A DNA stretch of 64,000 bases from Terriglobia bacterium (lineage in GTDB: Bacteria > Acidobacteriota > Terriglobia > UBA7540), in contig DASTAW010000027.1 of NCBI GenBank assembly GCA_035712365.1, positions 62,001 through 126,000 of the forward strand, given 5' to 3'. Both the position numbers and the translations under genes were made by a program. The notes below the pieces were generated by a model that was given only the letters and a program-made list of their open reading frames with translations, was not told where the DNA came from and did no database searches. Below, piece by piece: positions 8,185 through 19,101 of the stretch (the stretch's first letter is position 1; the number at the start of each line of letters is the position of its first letter).

Positions 8185-9357
8185 CTACGGCAATTTCCCC
8201 AGAGACTCACGGGCGATAATCAGCCGCTGAATTTCGCTGGTGCCCTCACCGATCGTACACAGCTTGACGTCCCGGTAAAACTTCTCGACGGGATACTCTT
8301 TGATAAAACCGTATCCACCGTGAATCTGCACTGCTTCGCCCGCAATCCTCACCGCGATTTCGCTGGCAAACAGCTTGGCGATGGAGCTTTCGCGCGTTAC
8401 TCGTTCGCCCCGTGTCGCCAGAGCGGCCGCCCGCCACGTCAGCAGCCTTGCTGCGTCGATTTCGGTGGCCATGTCGGCCAGCTTGAAGCGAATGGCCTGA
8501 AAACTGGCGATGGGCCGTCCGAATTGCTCCCGTTCCCGGGAGTGCCTGAGCGACTCTTCGAATGCGCCCTGCGCTATCCCTACGGAGAGCGCCGCAATGG
8601 AGATGCGTCCTCCATCCAGGACCCGCAGGCTGTCAATAAATCCCTGCCCCTCTACACCCAGGCAGTTCTCCTCCGGAATTCGGCAATCCTCGAAGATGAT
8701 CTCTCCTGTATTGCTGGCCCGCATGCCCAGCTTGTCTTCGGCCTTGCCGGGTCGGAAGCCGGGAGTTCCCTTTTCGATGATAAACGCGGAAATTCCATGC
8801 TTACCCTTGGCCTTGTCAGTAACGGCCATGGCCACACAGGTGTCTGCGTAATGGCTGTTCGTAGTAAATGTTTTCGAACCGTTAAGTATCCAGGTATTAC
8901 CTTCGCGCCGCGCGGTGGTGCGCGTACCACCCGCGTCCGACCCCGCGCCGGGCTCAGTCAGACTCCAGCAGCCCAGTTTGTCACCCTGCGCAAGTGGGAC
9001 AAGGTACTTCCTTTTCTGCTCCTCGGTGCCAGCGAGCAGGATGTGATTGGCGCAAAGGGAATTGTGCGCTGCCACAACCAGCGCGATAGAGCCGTCAACT
9101 CTTGCCAACTCCTCAATTGCTATGACATAGGGAATGTACCCAAAACCGGCGCCTCCGTATTTAGCAGGCACGGTTACGCCCATCAGCCCCAGCCTGGCAA
9201 GCGCAGGCAAAAGTTCGATCGGAAAATGTTCGGCCGCATCCCATTCGCGAACGTGAGGGCGTATCTCCTGCTCCGCGAAGGCCCGCACCGAATCCCGAAT
9301 CCCACGTTCCTCGTCCGTCAATTCGAAATCCAGCCTGCACCTCCGCCCACGCCGCAC
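8185..9357 (-). CDS. Acyl-CoA dehydrogenase (short-chain type)
   Basis: An FAD-dependent enzyme that makes the alpha,beta double bond of acyl-CoA. It has the FAD/substrate motif [15 protein letters not shown], the flavin-loop [16 protein letters not shown], and the C-terminal [34 protein letters not shown] with the catalytic Glu in IGEGTSE. About 380-390 residues, as in butyryl-CoA-type members. The upstream edge is a GTG at 9357, but GGAGGT lies inside this frame, five bases before CTG 9333. Starting there gives [14 protein letters not shown], the normal family N-terminus, so the real start may be that CTG. The substrate chain length is not readable. Confidence 0.92.
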   Translation of the reverse strand: MRRGRRCRLDFELTDEERGIRDSVRAFAEQEIRPHVREWDAAEHFPIELLPALARLGLMGVTVPAKYGGAGFGYIPYVIAIEELARVDGSIALVVAAHNSLCANHILLAGTEEQKRKYLVPLAQGDKLGCWSLTEPGAGSDAGGTRTTARREGNTWILNGSKTFTTNSHYADTCVAMAVTDKAKGKHGISAFIIEKGTPGFRPGKAEDKLGMRASNTGEIIFEDCRIPEENCLGVEGQGFIDSLRVLDGGRISIAALSVGIAQGAFEESLRHSREREQFGRPIASFQAIRFKLADMATEIDAARLLTWRAAALATRGERVTRESSIAKLFASEIAVRIAGEAVQIHGGYGFIKEYPVEKFYRDVKLCTIGEGTSEIQRLIIARESLGKLP

Positions 9358-9377
9358 TGACCGCTCGATTCAGGGTT

Positions 9378-9383
9378 ATTCTA
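9378..9383 (-). promoter_or_regulatory. Candidate -10 element (TAGAAT) before the acyl-CoA dehydrogenase run
   Basis: On the minus strand GCATGTTAGAATAACC holds a -10-like TAGAAT, 20 bases before GTG 9357 and 44 before CTG 9333. The same GCATGTTAGAATAA string occurs just before the heptose adenylyltransferase gene near 60905. No convincing -35 was found. Confidence 0.4.
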
Positions 9384-9481
9384 ACATGCTTAAGCCTGAT
9401 GCCTTTTGCTGCCACACATCTCTTGCGTAGGTTATTGCTGCTTTCGGCGGCATCTTCCGTGATACTATTGTGTCCAAGAAT

Positions 9482-10243
9482 ATGAACACCCGTCCTCACA
9501 TCCTTCTCCTTTCCGCTCTTATGCTCATGGGCAACACCTGCGGCTCGGCCAAATGGTTGCTCGGAAAGAAACACGCGAACGCGGCGCCATCGGCCACAGT
9601 TTTGGCCGTATCGGGGAAGGACGGTTGTAAGGTGGATGTCGATGGCGAGGATGCCGGGACCACCGGGAGCGACGGTGTCCTGGTGATTAAGGGCGTAGAC
9701 TCAGGTAACCATTACATCCATGTGCAGTGTCCGAACCAGCGCGAAACTTCCTATTTTATTTCTGCTATCGCAGGACAGCGGATGGAACTCGATGCCCGGT
9801 CGGCTGATAGCAGCTCCGGAGTGGCGGAATCCGTCTCCCTGAATCCTGCCGCGTCCGAGATGCAGTTGCGCAATATGGTTTCAGAGGCGGATCAACTGCG
9901 GTCGAGCGGCCAATTCAAAGAGTCTGTCGATCTCCTGCGGAGAGCAACGCTGCTTGACCCGAGAAACGGAGATCTGCACCGGGAACTCGGGATTACCTTC
10001 CTCATGTTCCATGACTGGGAGAGCGCCAAAGTAGAAATGCTGGAAGCTGTCCGCCGCGATCCTCAAAGCGTTGATGCGCACAGCGGACTGGCATATGCGC
10101 TCGAAAAGCTGGGCGACCTGGACGGAGCGCTCAAGGAATACCGCACTTGCACTCAGATGGATCCGCACGACACCGAATACCGCGACCATTACGTCGAAGT
10201 CCTTGGTATGTTGTACAGCGAGAAAGCGGATAAGAAACACTGA
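9482..10243 (+). CDS. Exported TPR-repeat protein
   Basis: A 253-residue protein with an N-terminal hydrophobic signal (ILLLSALMLMGNT, first 25 residues), then a beta-rich PEGA-like segment (VSGKDGCKVDVDGEDAGTTGSDGVLVI). Three or so tetratricopeptide repeats follow (about 135-245: EADQLRSSGQFKESVDLLRRAT, GDLHRELGITFLMFHDWESA, DAHSGLAYALEKLGDLDGAL). TPRs are protein-binding scaffolds. The residue before the early Cys is Thr, so it is not a standard lipobox. It is the only plus-strand gene in this part of the window and stands alone. A GTG at 9470 is an alternative start. Confidence 0.75.
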   Translation: MNTRPHILLLSALMLMGNTCGSAKWLLGKKHANAAPSATVLAVSGKDGCKVDVDGEDAGTTGSDGVLVIKGVDSGNHYIHVQCPNQRETSYFISAIAGQRMELDARSADSSSGVAESVSLNPAASEMQLRNMVSEADQLRSSGQFKESVDLLRRATLLDPRNGDLHRELGITFLMFHDWESAKVEMLEAVRRDPQSVDAHSGLAYALEKLGDLDGALKEYRTCTQMDPHDTEYRDHYVEVLGMLYSEKADKKH

Positions 10244-10273
10244 GCGCACCTCACCTACTCTTCCTTTCAGCCG

Positions 10274-10287
10274 GCGGGTTAACCCGC
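10274..10287. repeat. 14-bp perfect palindrome between convergent genes
   Basis: GCGGGTTAACCCGC is self-complementary and lies in the 70-bp space between the 3' ends of the TPR gene and the threonine aldolase gene. It may act as a bidirectional terminator or be one of the dispersed palindromes of this genome. Confidence 0.5.
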
Positions 10288-10312
10288 TATTTGCCAAGGT
10301 GTGGAAGGAGGC

Positions 10313-11374
10313 TCACGCTCCTACGGAATTTTGCGCGACCGCGAGAACCGCCCGCAGCACGCTGAGCGCCCGCTCGCAACCTGCGTGGTCAACGTCAAAG
10401 TGCGTCACCATGCGCAGGATTGAGGCGCCCGTAGGGTTCGCCAGCACACCCTGCGCGGCCAGACGCTTTGAGACTTCCCTGGCGGTGAGTCCGCTGGCCG
10501 ACACATCGAAAAAGAGGATGTTTGTTACGACCTTGGCCGGATCGATTTCCACGCCGGGGATTTCCGCCAGTCCTTCTGCCAGGAACTTCGCATTTTCATG
10601 ATCAATATGGAGGCGCGTCGGGCTTTCTTCAAGCGCCACCAGTCCGGCTGCGGCCAGAATTCCCGCCTGCCTCATTCCACCACCCAGCATCTTGCGGACA
10701 AGCCGCGCCTCTTCGATGAAGTCCTTGCACCCCAGCACCATTGACCCCACCGGCGCGCCCAGCCCCTTGGACAGACAAAACATGATGGAGTCAAATTTTC
10801 GCGTCAGTTCCACTACAGAGCGTCCGAGCGCTACGCTGGCGTTAAAGATCCGGGCGCCGTCCAGGTGGACCGGCAGGCCCCGCTGATGCGCACGGTCACA
10901 TATTTCATCGGAGATTGCAAGCGGATAAACGGACCCGCCTGCAAGATTTGACGTGTTCTCCAATTCAACCAAACCCGTACTGGCGTGATGATCACTGCGG
11001 CGGCGGATGAGGGGTTCGACCTGCTCCCATCGCATGATCCCGTCCTCGGCTACAATCGTCCTTGGCACGACACCCGAAAAAGCTCCCATCATACCCATTT
11101 CGTGATTGTAAATGTGTGCGCGCGCCTCGCAAATCACCTCCCGGCCAGGCCGCGTGTGGACCTTGAGCGCCGTCTGATTCCCCATGGTGCCTGAAGGAAC
11201 CAGGAGTGCGGCTTCACGGTTGAAAATTTCGGCAGCGCGCTCCTGGAGACGATTGACCGTTGGGTCTTCGCGGTACACGTCATCGCCCACTTCCGCCTCT
11301 GCCATTGCACGTCGCATTGCCGGCGTCGGACGAGTCACCGTGTCACTGCGCAGATCAACCCTTGATTGACCCAT
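10313..11374 (-). CDS. ltaE: Low-specificity L-threonine aldolase
   Basis: A PLP-dependent fold-type I enzyme that splits threonine or allo-threonine into glycine and acetaldehyde. It has [51 protein letters not shown]-like [12 protein letters not shown], and the PLP lysine in [13 protein letters not shown]. The 353-residue length is usual. ATG 11374 is chosen because GGAGAG precedes it by six bases; an upstream start at 11401 would add nine residues. It follows hemW at 32 bp on the same strand. Confidence 0.93.
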   Translation of the reverse strand: MGQSRVDLRSDTVTRPTPAMRRAMAEAEVGDDVYREDPTVNRLQERAAEIFNREAALLVPSGTMGNQTALKVHTRPGREVICEARAHIYNHEMGMMGAFSGVVPRTIVAEDGIMRWEQVEPLIRRRSDHHASTGLVELENTSNLAGGSVYPLAISDEICDRAHQRGLPVHLDGARIFNASVALGRSVVELTRKFDSIMFCLSKGLGAPVGSMVLGCKDFIEEARLVRKMLGGGMRQAGILAAAGLVALEESPTRLHIDHENAKFLAEGLAEIPGVEIDPAKVVTNILFFDVSASGLTAREVSKRLAAQGVLANPTGASILRMVTHFDVDHAGCERALSVLRAVLAVAQNSVGA

Positions 11375-11406
11375 GTTAATCTCTCCAGTCTCGAACATCA
11401 AGTGCG

Positions 11407-12588
11407 TTAGACGCCGACGAATTCCTGGAAGATCTCGTTTGAAACCAGGAGCGCTTTTTCCGCCAGGCGCACCCGGCCGTTGTGCAGCTCAAGCCAACCG
11501 TCACTTTCAAGCGACCGGATCTTCTGAGTCCACCGGTCAAGGAGTCCGCTGCCCCAGCGGCGACGGGCCTCGATCAGATTAATCCCATCCAACTGGCGAA
11601 GTCCGAGAAAAAAGAACTCCTCCAATTGCGCTTCGGAGTTCACCCGCCGCTGCTCGCAGATTGGCGACTCTCCCTGTGCCAGGCGCCTTTCGTATTCTTC
11701 CACCGCCGTGGCGTTTTCCCAACGGAATTGCCCGTCGGAAGAGTGTGCGCCTGCGCCCAGGCCCAGGTACGGTTCCAACTGCCAATATTTCCGGTTATGG
11801 ATCGATTCGCGGCCCGAAACCGCGAAATTTGAAATCTCATAGTGACGGTAGCCCGCCTGGCGCAATCGCTCGCGCCCCAGTTCGTATGCATCAACCATGA
11901 AATCATCATCCGGGATTTCCCCAGCGTGATAGCGTATGCCGTGGCGCAGTACTTCACCGCCCAGGCGGCTCTTCTCGTCAATTTCGAAAAGATAGAGGGA
12001 GAGGTGCTCTGGCGTCTGCGCGATCGCAGAATCTAATGAAGAGTTCCAGGAGCCTGGCGTCTGGTGCGGCAGCCCGGCAATCAAATCCAGGCTGACGTTA
12101 TCAAAGCCCTCATCACGCGCGGTTCGAATCAATGCTCGGGTGTCATCAGCAGAGTGTAGCCGTCCGACAGAGCACAGCTCGCCATCATCAAAGGACTGTG
12201 CACCGATACTGAGGCGGTTAATGCCGAGAGTCCGGACATGTTTTAGAAAATCCTTGTCCGCCGATCCCGGCGTGACTTCCAAAGTGAATTCCACGTTGGG
12301 ACTAAACCGGAACAGCCGGTGAAGTCCAGCGACCATCTGATTGAGGCGATCGGCTCCAAGGAGTGAGGGCGTTCCTCCCCCTATGTAAACCGAGTCCACG
12401 GATTTCTGGAATATAGTCGGCGCTATTCCAGCCCTCCCATAAATTTCCGGTAGGCTGTCGATTTCCCGGACCACGGCCTGGCAGTAGGCGTCATAGACGT
12501 CCGCGCGAGCTACTCGCGAACTGAAATTGCAGAAACTGCACTTTGAGGCACAGAAAGGGACCTGGATGTAAAGGCCGAGCATTTCCAT
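11407..12588 (-). CDS. hemW: HemW-like radical SAM protein (HemN family)
   Basis: A radical SAM protein with the cluster motif [12 protein letters not shown] (CxxxCxxC). After it come [26 protein letters not shown] and [16 protein letters not shown], all typical of the HemN/HemW group. At 393 residues it is the short HemW type, thought to be a heme chaperone, rather than oxygen-independent coproporphyrinogen oxidase (about 450 residues with an extra N-terminal segment). It starts 2 bp after the YjbQ stop, so the two are likely co-translated. A second Met two codons later is an alternative start. Confidence 0.9.
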   Translation of the reverse strand: MEMLGLYIQVPFCASKCSFCNFSSRVARADVYDAYCQAVVREIDSLPEIYGRAGIAPTIFQKSVDSVYIGGGTPSLLGADRLNQMVAGLHRLFRFSPNVEFTLEVTPGSADKDFLKHVRTLGINRLSIGAQSFDDGELCSVGRLHSADDTRALIRTARDEGFDNVSLDLIAGLPHQTPGSWNSSLDSAIAQTPEHLSLYLFEIDEKSRLGGEVLRHGIRYHAGEIPDDDFMVDAYELGRERLRQAGYRHYEISNFAVSGRESIHNRKYWQLEPYLGLGAGAHSSDGQFRWENATAVEEYERRLAQGESPICEQRRVNSEAQLEEFFFLGLRQLDGINLIEARRRWGSGLLDRWTQKIRSLESDGWLELHNGRVRLAEKALLVSNEIFQEFVGV

Positions 12589-12590
12589 GG

Positions 12591-13037
12591 CTAATCCGAG
12601 ACAAGCTTGACGTAGAGGTCTCGCCGGCGAGGTCCGTCAAATTCACAAAAGTATACGCCTTGCCAGCGGCCGAGCAGCAGGCGATGGTCCTCAATCAGAA
12701 GTGTTCTGGTGGCGCCGAGGAGGGTTGCCTTGAGGTGAGAGTCGCAGTTGCCGTCGTTGTGGCGATAACCAGCGGCGGTAGGCGCAAGCCGCTTGAGGAA
12801 GTCCGCAATGTCCTCGCGGAGACCTGGGTCGTAGTTTTCGTTGATCAGGACCGCCGCGCTGGTATGCGGAACGAACACGTGGCACTGGCCGCTCTCGATT
12901 TCCGATTTCTCGACCAACTGCTCGATCTGGCTGGTAACATCTCTAAACTCCACGCGGGAGTTGGTCTCAATATGAAGAGTGTGGCGCTGATTTTTCGGTT
13001 TTTCCGCGCTTGGGGCCCGTGCTTGCTGCTCAGACAT
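12591..13037 (-). CDS. YjbQ/UPF0047 family protein
   Basis: A 148-residue protein of the YjbQ family (secondary thiamine-phosphate synthase activity is reported for members; the physiological role is unclear). Conserved blocks: HVFVPHTSAAVLINENYDPG, LREDIADFL, YRHNDGNCDSHLKATLLG, and GRWQGVYFCEFDGPRRRDLYV. The grouped His, Asp and Glu residues suggest a metal site. The first 15 residues are charged and poorly conserved in style, so the start is approximate. It is followed almost without a gap by hemW. Confidence 0.9.
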   Translation of the reverse strand: MSEQQARAPSAEKPKNQRHTLHIETNSRVEFRDVTSQIEQLVEKSEIESGQCHVFVPHTSAAVLINENYDPGLREDIADFLKRLAPTAAGYRHNDGNCDSHLKATLLGATRTLLIEDHRLLLGRWQGVYFCEFDGPRRRDLYVKLVSD

Positions 13038-13164
13038 TCTTCTCTCCTCTGTTCAGGCGTCGATATTCAGGAGAAAAACTTCATTCAGTATATCAAGAGC
13101 AAGCGAGGGATTCTCAGCCTAACGTGGCCACGAATCCTGTCTTAAACGAATGCCCGAATGAAAC

Positions 13165-14799
13165 TCAAAAACTCATGATGTAGTGCCCCGAAGAATCGGC
13201 AGGAATTTGATCGAGCAAGCGGTCAAGCAACCCGTACCCCGCCCGGCCCAGGAAGTACACCCCGCTGACAAGCCGCTCCTGCAATTCCTTTTCAGGCATG
13301 ATGGCACGAAGAAGGGCCTGTTCGTGGCGCGCCAGGACATCCGAACGGCTGAGTACCGAACGCGTCAATTTGGCTTTGAGCTTTTCGACCTGATATTGGA
13401 TCTTTTCTTCCGCGTGGTTCAGCGTATCCAGCAATGTGGGGTCGAGGACCTCGATATCCTTTCGCAACCGTGACAGCAGTTCTGCCAATTCCTTCTCCGT
13501 CTGGTCAAAACGTTCGGACCAGCCTTCCGAAAGTGCCGTGGCAGCAATGCGCTGACTAAGATGGTCCTGGCCAAGCCAGACGTCTTCGGCGGTAACCTGA
13601 TATTTCTCCATCCAGCGCTCGACGCGGCGGTCAAGCAGAGTGAAGCCGCAGCGGGGAAAGACTGCGGGCATCGGCCGATTAAGGGCTGAATAGAGCACCT
13701 GCGACTGGCCGAGATACGCCAACTCAGAGGGTCCTGCAACGTAAGCAATGGTTGGCAGCAGCGAGTCCTGCACAACCGGCCGCAGCAGGACGTTGGCAGA
13801 GAAATTAAGCGGCCGATCTTTGATCTCGTTCTCCAGCTCGCTGAAAGAAGCCGTTTGGCGGTCGCCGATCGAAAACTCTTTCCCGCCGGCGGCAGGGCCG
13901 TGCACCGGCAGGCGGTTCCCTTCCCGATCAGCAAAGAGCAGGGTCGAATCTTCAGCAATGTGGACCTGGGCGTGGTAGCCCGCTTTGACGAGTTCAATTG
14001 AACGCGCCTGAAGCAACGAACGAAACTCGACAGCCTGGCGCAATGCCTTCCAGTAAATCGGAGCAGCTAACGCGTGGATCGCCGCGTCCATAGGGTCAAG
14101 AAGAATCACACCCCAACGGTCGAACAGGCGGGTAAGAAACTGCGCAAATGCGTGTGACCACGTGTTTCCGGGCCGATACGCGATACGCAGGTCGTCAAGC
14201 AATTGAGCGCCATTGCCGGAAGTTTGGAGGAGAGATTTCAGCCGGTCGAGCACTCCGGAAATGCTCTCCGTCAGTTTTACCCGGCCAACGGCTGATTGGG
14301 GTGCGGGCCGGTCTCCAGGGTCGTGCAAATGAACGGCCTCATATTCGTCGTTCAAAGCGTAGGTTTGGGCTACCTCCTCCAGGTCGTGGTCTTCGGAGGC
14401 CAGCCAGAATACCGTTACGGTTGTCATCCCTCGTTCGTTGAGCGACTGCGACAACCGCACCGCCGTTAAAGCCTTATAAAGGGTGAAGGCCGGACCCGAT
14501 AAGAGCCCAACCTGCTGCCCGGTTACAACCGCCAGAGTCTCCGGACGGCTGAGTCGCTGAATGTTCTGCAAGGTATCCTGGCCGGCTCCGAAAGCCTTGT
14601 TTTGTTTCAGCAGAACACCGACAAGTGTCTCTCGATCAATTTGAACGTCTTGAAGCTTCTCTCTGAGATTGTCATAAGTTTCGGCAGAAAAGGGAGAGCC
14701 GTTGTAATATCGGGCAACCTTGCCGTGCCGCTCCACGTAGTCCACCAGGAGCTTGCTCGATTTCGGGACTTGAGAAAGCGGCAGCGATACGGTATCCAT
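13165..14799 (-). CDS. bshC: Bacillithiol biosynthesis cysteine-adding enzyme BshC
   Basis: Final step of bacillithiol synthesis: adds cysteine to glucosaminyl-malate. Hallmarks are VVTGQQVGLLSGPAFTLYKALTA (near residue 90), VFWLASEDHDLEEV and YVAGPSELAYLGQ, followed by the C-terminal coiled coil (EKELAELLSRLRKDIEVL and following). The 544-residue length is usual. ATG 14799 is chosen; GTG 14808 is three codons upstream. bshA and bshB are not in the window. Bacillithiol is known from Firmicutes, Deinococcus, Bacteroidetes and Acidobacteria, which agrees with the proposed host group. Confidence 0.95.
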   Translation of the reverse strand: MDTVSLPLSQVPKSSKLLVDYVERHGKVARYYNGSPFSAETYDNLREKLQDVQIDRETLVGVLLKQNKAFGAGQDTLQNIQRLSRPETLAVVTGQQVGLLSGPAFTLYKALTAVRLSQSLNERGMTTVTVFWLASEDHDLEEVAQTYALNDEYEAVHLHDPGDRPAPQSAVGRVKLTESISGVLDRLKSLLQTSGNGAQLLDDLRIAYRPGNTWSHAFAQFLTRLFDRWGVILLDPMDAAIHALAAPIYWKALRQAVEFRSLLQARSIELVKAGYHAQVHIAEDSTLLFADREGNRLPVHGPAAGGKEFSIGDRQTASFSELENEIKDRPLNFSANVLLRPVVQDSLLPTIAYVAGPSELAYLGQSQVLYSALNRPMPAVFPRCGFTLLDRRVERWMEKYQVTAEDVWLGQDHLSQRIAATALSEGWSERFDQTEKELAELLSRLRKDIEVLDPTLLDTLNHAEEKIQYQVEKLKAKLTRSVLSRSDVLARHEQALLRAIMPEKELQERLVSGVYFLGRAGYGLLDRLLDQIPADSSGHYIMSF

Positions 14800-14917
14800 A
14801 TTCTTCACATGCTACACTACGCGGCGGCTAGAATTGCAACAACACCCCGGCAATACCTCCCGCAACTCTACAATGATGTTGCAATGGCGACTTACGATTC
14901 AAAATAGGGTTGAAAAA

Positions 14918-15844
14918 TCAGGCCGCCTGGAACTTCTTCGGGTGGATGCCGACCTCCCTCAGGGCAGCAGCCACCTTCCGTCCTTCGACGCGGCTTAAGG
15001 GCAGCAGAGGGCTTCGGGGTTTTCCGCCGCGGTAACCGCACAAATCGAGTGCGTATTTGATCCCAGGTATCCCGGCGCGAACGTTTACTTCCTGGACGAG
15101 GGACAGGATGCTCTGCTGAACTTGCCTGGCGCCGGCAAAATCGCCCTGGAGGTATCGATTGTAGATTCCAAGGCACAGGTCCGGTATGTAGTTTGCGGGG
15201 CCCAGAACAGCGCCCGCTGCTCCTGCCTGGAAAGCGTCCAGCATGATCAATGCCGAGCCTGCCAGGACGCGAAATCCTGCCTTGGATTTCGTCAAAACAT
15301 CGCGCAGGAACTCCAGGTTACCGGAACTCTCTTTGAGGCCAACAATGTTGCCGTGGCGCGAGAGGCGCGCAATCGTCTCCGGGTCAATATTGATGCCGGT
15401 AAACTGCGGAATTGAATAGATCAACACGGGCCGCTGCACGGCGTCGGCCACGGCCGAAAAGTGCGCGGTGAGCGCGGCTGAATCCATGCGGTTCTTGAAG
15501 TAACCTGGCGTCAGCACCAGCAAAGCATCGGCCCCTCGTTTCAGGGCCTCCTTGCTCAAATGGATTGTCTGGCGTGTTGCTTCAACGCCAGTACCGACCA
15601 GCAGGATTTCTGGGGCGGGAACCAATGGCCGGGCCAGTTCCACCAGGCGCATCCGTTCGCGCTCGGTCAGGTACGGACCCTCGCCGGTTGACCCTGCGAT
15701 GAGAATGCCATTAAATCCCTGCCCTACATACCGCCGCACGTTGGAACGGAACCCCGCCTCGTCAAGATCGCCGCGCGTATTGAAGGGTGTCACTACGGGA
15801 ACAAAGACCCCTTTAATCCGATCGAGAATTTCTTTCCTTGTCAT
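14918..15844 (-). CDS. DapA/N-acetylneuraminate lyase-family aldolase
   Basis: A 308-residue (beta/alpha)8 class I aldolase. It has VTPFNTRGDLDEAGF, AGSTGEGPYLTERER, the catalytic Tyr in LIYSIPQFTGI and the Schiff-base Lys in IVGLKESSGN. Members include dihydrodipicolinate synthase, 4-hydroxy-2-oxoglutarate aldolase and sugar-acid lyases. The GSTGE loop in place of the GTTGE of true DapA, and the absence of lysine-pathway neighbours, favour a 2-oxo-acid aldolase, but this is not decisive. It starts 5 bp after the carB stop. Confidence 0.82.
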   Translation of the reverse strand: MTRKEILDRIKGVFVPVVTPFNTRGDLDEAGFRSNVRRYVGQGFNGILIAGSTGEGPYLTERERMRLVELARPLVPAPEILLVGTGVEATRQTIHLSKEALKRGADALLVLTPGYFKNRMDSAALTAHFSAVADAVQRPVLIYSIPQFTGINIDPETIARLSRHGNIVGLKESSGNLEFLRDVLTKSKAGFRVLAGSALIMLDAFQAGAAGAVLGPANYIPDLCLGIYNRYLQGDFAGARQVQQSILSLVQEVNVRAGIPGIKYALDLCGYRGGKPRSPLLPLSRVEGRKVAAALREVGIHPKKFQAA

Positions 15845-15849
15845 GAGTG

Positions 15850-18800
15850 TCAGCCACCCGTGTTGAGCGTTTTACTGGCGCCAGACCTCTGGGCCATCAC
15901 CTTGTGCTCCAGATGAAGCTCCTGAAGACAGGCGACCGCAATGCCGCGGTCGCGTTGGGCGCGGATACCGTTAACAGCGGCCGTCGCGGCCGAAAGTGTC
16001 GTAATGCAGGTCACTCCGTGCTGGATGGCCGCGCGGCGGATGGATTTCTCATCGTAGCGCGAGCCGCGGCCAAGAGGCGTATTGATGATCAGGTCAATGG
16101 AGGAATTCTTGATGTGGTCAACCACATTCGGCCGGCCCTCTTCCACTTTATAGACTTTTTCCACCTTGATTTTCGCCGCGCGAATGGCCGCGGCGGTCCC
16201 CCTTGTGGCGATCAGCCGGAAGCCCAGCCCGGCAAGGTCGCGCGCCAGGCTGACGGCGTGGGGCTTGTCGTGGTCGTTGACGGAAATAAAGACGGTGCCC
16301 TTCAGCGGTATCTTCTGGCCGGCGGCAAGCTGGGCTTTGGCGAAGGCAAGCCCGAAGTCGTCGGCGCAGCCCATCACTTCGCCGGTGGATTTCATTTCCG
16401 GCCCCAGCACCGAATCAGCACCCGGAAATTTCTGGAACGGAAAGACTGGGGACTTGACATAAAAATAACCGACTGGGAGTTCAGGTTCGAGCTTGAAGGA
16501 ACTCAGTTTCTCGCCCACCATCAATCGAGCCGCAATCTTGGCCAGGGGCACGCCGGTCGCCTTGCTCACGTAGGGTACTGTCCGCGACGCCCGGGGATTG
16601 ACCTCCAGCACGTAAACTTTTCCGTTCTGGATGGCGTACTGAGTATTCATCAATCCCACCACCTTCAGTTCACGAGCCAGCCTGGTGGTGTAGTCGATCA
16701 GGCTGCGGCGGGTTTCCTCGGGAATATTCACTGAGGGCAGGACGCAGGAACTATCACCCGAATGGATGCCGGCCTCCTCGATGTGTTCCATGATGCCCCC
16801 GATCACAACGTCTGTTCCATCAGAAAGCGCGTCCACGTCTACTTCGGTAGCGTTCTCCAGGAAGCGGTCGATCAGGATGGGGAATGCGCCTTCCAGTTCC
16901 TCGATTCGGCGCACGTAGTTCGCCAGCATCTTCTGGTCATACGCAATTACCATGGCGCGCCCGCCCAGGACGTATGACGGCCGGACGAGCACTGGATAGC
17001 CAATCCGTTTGGCGACCTCGAGGGCCTCTTTCACGCTCATGGCTGTCCCGTTCTCGGGCTGGGGGACCTCCATGTCTCTGAGCAGTTTTCCGAAATACTT
17101 GCGATCTTCGGCCAGATTGATGGATTCCGGCGATGTGCCAATGATCGGGACGCCTGCCGCCTTGAGCTGTCGGGCAAGATTCAGGGGCGTCTGGCCGCCA
17201 AACTGGACAATGACGCCGGCCGGGCGCTCTTCTTCCACAATCGACATGACGTCTTCAAAGGTCAACGGTTCGAAGTAGAGGCGGTCTGAGGTGTCATAAT
17301 CGGTCGAGACGGTTTCGGGATTACAGTTCACCATGATCGTCTCGTATCCCTGTTCCTTCAGCGCGTACGACGCATGGACGCAGCAGTAATCGAACTCGAT
17401 TCCCTGCCCGATGCGGTTGGGGCCGCTGCCAAGAATCATGATCTTCTTGCGGTCGGTCGGTTCCGCTTCATTCTCGTCTTCGTAGGTGGAATAGAAATAA
17501 GGTGTGAAGGATTCGAATTCCGCCGAGCAGGTGTCTACTCGCTTAAAGACCGGCCGAACATTGTGTTCCAGCCGCTTTTGACGAACCTCGGGCCCGCTGA
17601 CTCCCCACAACTCACCCAGGTGCAGGTCTGAGAAGCCCAGCCTCTTGGCCTCGCGCAGAACACTGACCGGCACGCCCGCCATGTCAAAACGCTTAAGCTC
17701 GTTCTGCATCACCACCATCTGGCGGACCTGGTCAAGGAACCAGGGGTCGATCTGGGTAATTTCGGCCAGCGTCTCCACGCTCTCGCCTGCGTTAAAGGCG
17801 TAAAGCAGGTCCCAGAGTCGTTCGGGATTGGGTGTGGAAACGCGGCGCAGAATCTCTTCACGGTCGGCGGGGGGCTTGGGAGGCTTGCGGCCCGTCTCGA
17901 GCGACCGAATGCCCTTCATAAAGGCTTCTTTAAAGGTCCGCCCGATCGCCATGACTTCCCCGACGGACTTCATTTGCGTGCCCAGCGTGGAGTCGGATTC
18001 GGGAAACTTTTCCTGGGCCCATTTGGGGATTTTCACCACCACGTAATCGAGTGTGGGCTCAAAACACGACGGAGTTTTCTTGGTGATGTCGTTGGGAATT
18101 TCGTCCAGCCGATAGCCCATGGCCAGCCGCGCCGCAATCTTGGCGATGGGAAAGCCTGTGGCCTTGGACGCCAGGGCCGAGCTGCGGGAAACGCGCGGGT
18201 TCATTTCAATCACCACCATGCGTCCCGTTCCCGACTCGACCGCAAATTGAATGTTGGAGCCTCCGGTCTCGACCCCTACCGTGCGGATCACCTTGAAGGC
18301 GGCGTCGCGCATCACCTGATATTCCTTATCGGTGAGCGTCTGCGCAGGAGCCACGGTGATGGAATCGCCGGTGTGGACTCCCATGGGGTCAAAATTCTCA
18401 ATGCTACAGATCACCACGGCGTTGTCCGCGTGGTCGCGCATCACTTCCAGCTCGAACTCTTTCCAGCCCAGCACGGACTCTTCCACCAGCACTTCGTGGA
18501 CAGGGCTCAGATCGATTCCAAAGCGGATTTTCTCGGCAAGCTCTTCGCGGTTATAGGCGATGCCGGACCCCGTCCCGCCCAGGGTAAACGAGGGCCGCAG
18601 GATCAACGGAAAGCCGATCTGATCAGAAACCTTCAGCGCCCCTTCCACCGTGTTGACCAGCACGCTGCGCGGCACCTCAAGGCCGATCTTCTTCATGGCA
18701 TCCTTGAACCAGAGCCGGTCTTCAGCAATCTTGATGGCCGTGGGCGAGGCGCCCATCAGTTTCACGTCGTAGCGGTCAAGAATTCCCTTCTCGGCTAATT

Positions 18801-19101
18801 CGATGGCAAGGTTCAACGCGGTCTGCCCGCCCACAGTGGGCAGCACGGCATCAGGACGCTCGCGGGCAATGATGGCTTCCAGGTACTCCACAGTGAGGGG
18901 TTCGACGTAGGTGCGGTCAGCAAATTCGGGATCGGTCATGATGGTGGCCGGATTGGAGTTGACCAGCACCACCTCATAGCCGTCGGCCTTGAGAGCTTTG
19001 CACGCTTGCGTCCCGGAATAGTCGAATTCGCACGCCTGGCCGATTACAATCGGCCCGGAACCAATAATGAGAACTTTGTGGATGTCAGTACGTTTAGGCA
19101 T
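15850..19101 (-). CDS. carB: Carbamoyl-phosphate synthase large subunit
   Basis: Makes carbamoyl phosphate from bicarbonate, ammonia (channelled from CarA) and 2 ATP, for pyrimidines and arginine. It begins [20 protein letters not shown] and has two homologous halves. Each half has a pre-ATP-grasp motif ([33 protein letters not shown]) and an ATP-grasp core. A C-terminal methylglyoxal-synthase-like allosteric domain follows (about residues 930-1083). The 1083-residue length is usual. ATG 19101 is chosen over a frame reaching 19290, which would run far into the upstream gene. The first eight bases overlap the stop of the unknown membrane-protein gene, so carB translation is probably coupled to it. 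Confidence 0.97.
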   Translation of the reverse strand: MPKRTDIHKVLIIGSGPIVIGQACEFDYSGTQACKALKADGYEVVLVNSNPATIMTDPEFADRTYVEPLTVEYLEAIIARERPDAVLPTVGGQTALNLAIELAEKGILDRYDVKLMGASPTAIKIAEDRLWFKDAMKKIGLEVPRSVLVNTVEGALKVSDQIGFPLILRPSFTLGGTGSGIAYNREELAEKIRFGIDLSPVHEVLVEESVLGWKEFELEVMRDHADNAVVICSIENFDPMGVHTGDSITVAPAQTLTDKEYQVMRDAAFKVIRTVGVETGGSNIQFAVESGTGRMVVIEMNPRVSRSSALASKATGFPIAKIAARLAMGYRLDEIPNDITKKTPSCFEPTLDYVVVKIPKWAQEKFPESDSTLGTQMKSVGEVMAIGRTFKEAFMKGIRSLETGRKPPKPPADREEILRRVSTPNPERLWDLLYAFNAGESVETLAEITQIDPWFLDQVRQMVVMQNELKRFDMAGVPVSVLREAKRLGFSDLHLGELWGVSGPEVRQKRLEHNVRPVFKRVDTCSAEFESFTPYFYSTYEDENEAEPTDRKKIMILGSGPNRIGQGIEFDYCCVHASYALKEQGYETIMVNCNPETVSTDYDTSDRLYFEPLTFEDVMSIVEEERPAGVIVQFGGQTPLNLARQLKAAGVPIIGTSPESINLAEDRKYFGKLLRDMEVPQPENGTAMSVKEALEVAKRIGYPVLVRPSYVLGGRAMVIAYDQKMLANYVRRIEELEGAFPILIDRFLENATEVDVDALSDGTDVVIGGIMEHIEEAGIHSGDSSCVLPSVNIPEETRRSLIDYTTRLARELKVVGLMNTQYAIQNGKVYVLEVNPRASRTVPYVSKATGVPLAKIAARLMVGEKLSSFKLEPELPVGYFYVKSPVFPFQKFPGADSVLGPEMKSTGEVMGCADDFGLAFAKAQLAAGQKIPLKGTVFISVNDHDKPHAVSLARDLAGLGFRLIATRGTAAAIRAAKIKVEKVYKVEEGRPNVVDHIKNSSIDLIINTPLGRGSRYDEKSIRRAAIQHGVTCITTLSAATAAVNGIRAQRDRGIAVACLQELHLEHKVMAQRSGASKTLNTGG

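Noticed and set aside
8320-9360. A 346-codon plus-strand frame opposite the acyl-CoA dehydrogenase
   Set aside because: The opposite strand encodes a complete, motif-rich dehydrogenase. The plus frame has no recognisable domain and is an artefact of high-GC antisense DNA.
15847-18798. Long plus-strand frames (15847-16734, 17974-18798) opposite carB
   Set aside because: carB is intact across the whole stretch, and the antisense translations are Arg/His/Gly-rich without any motif.
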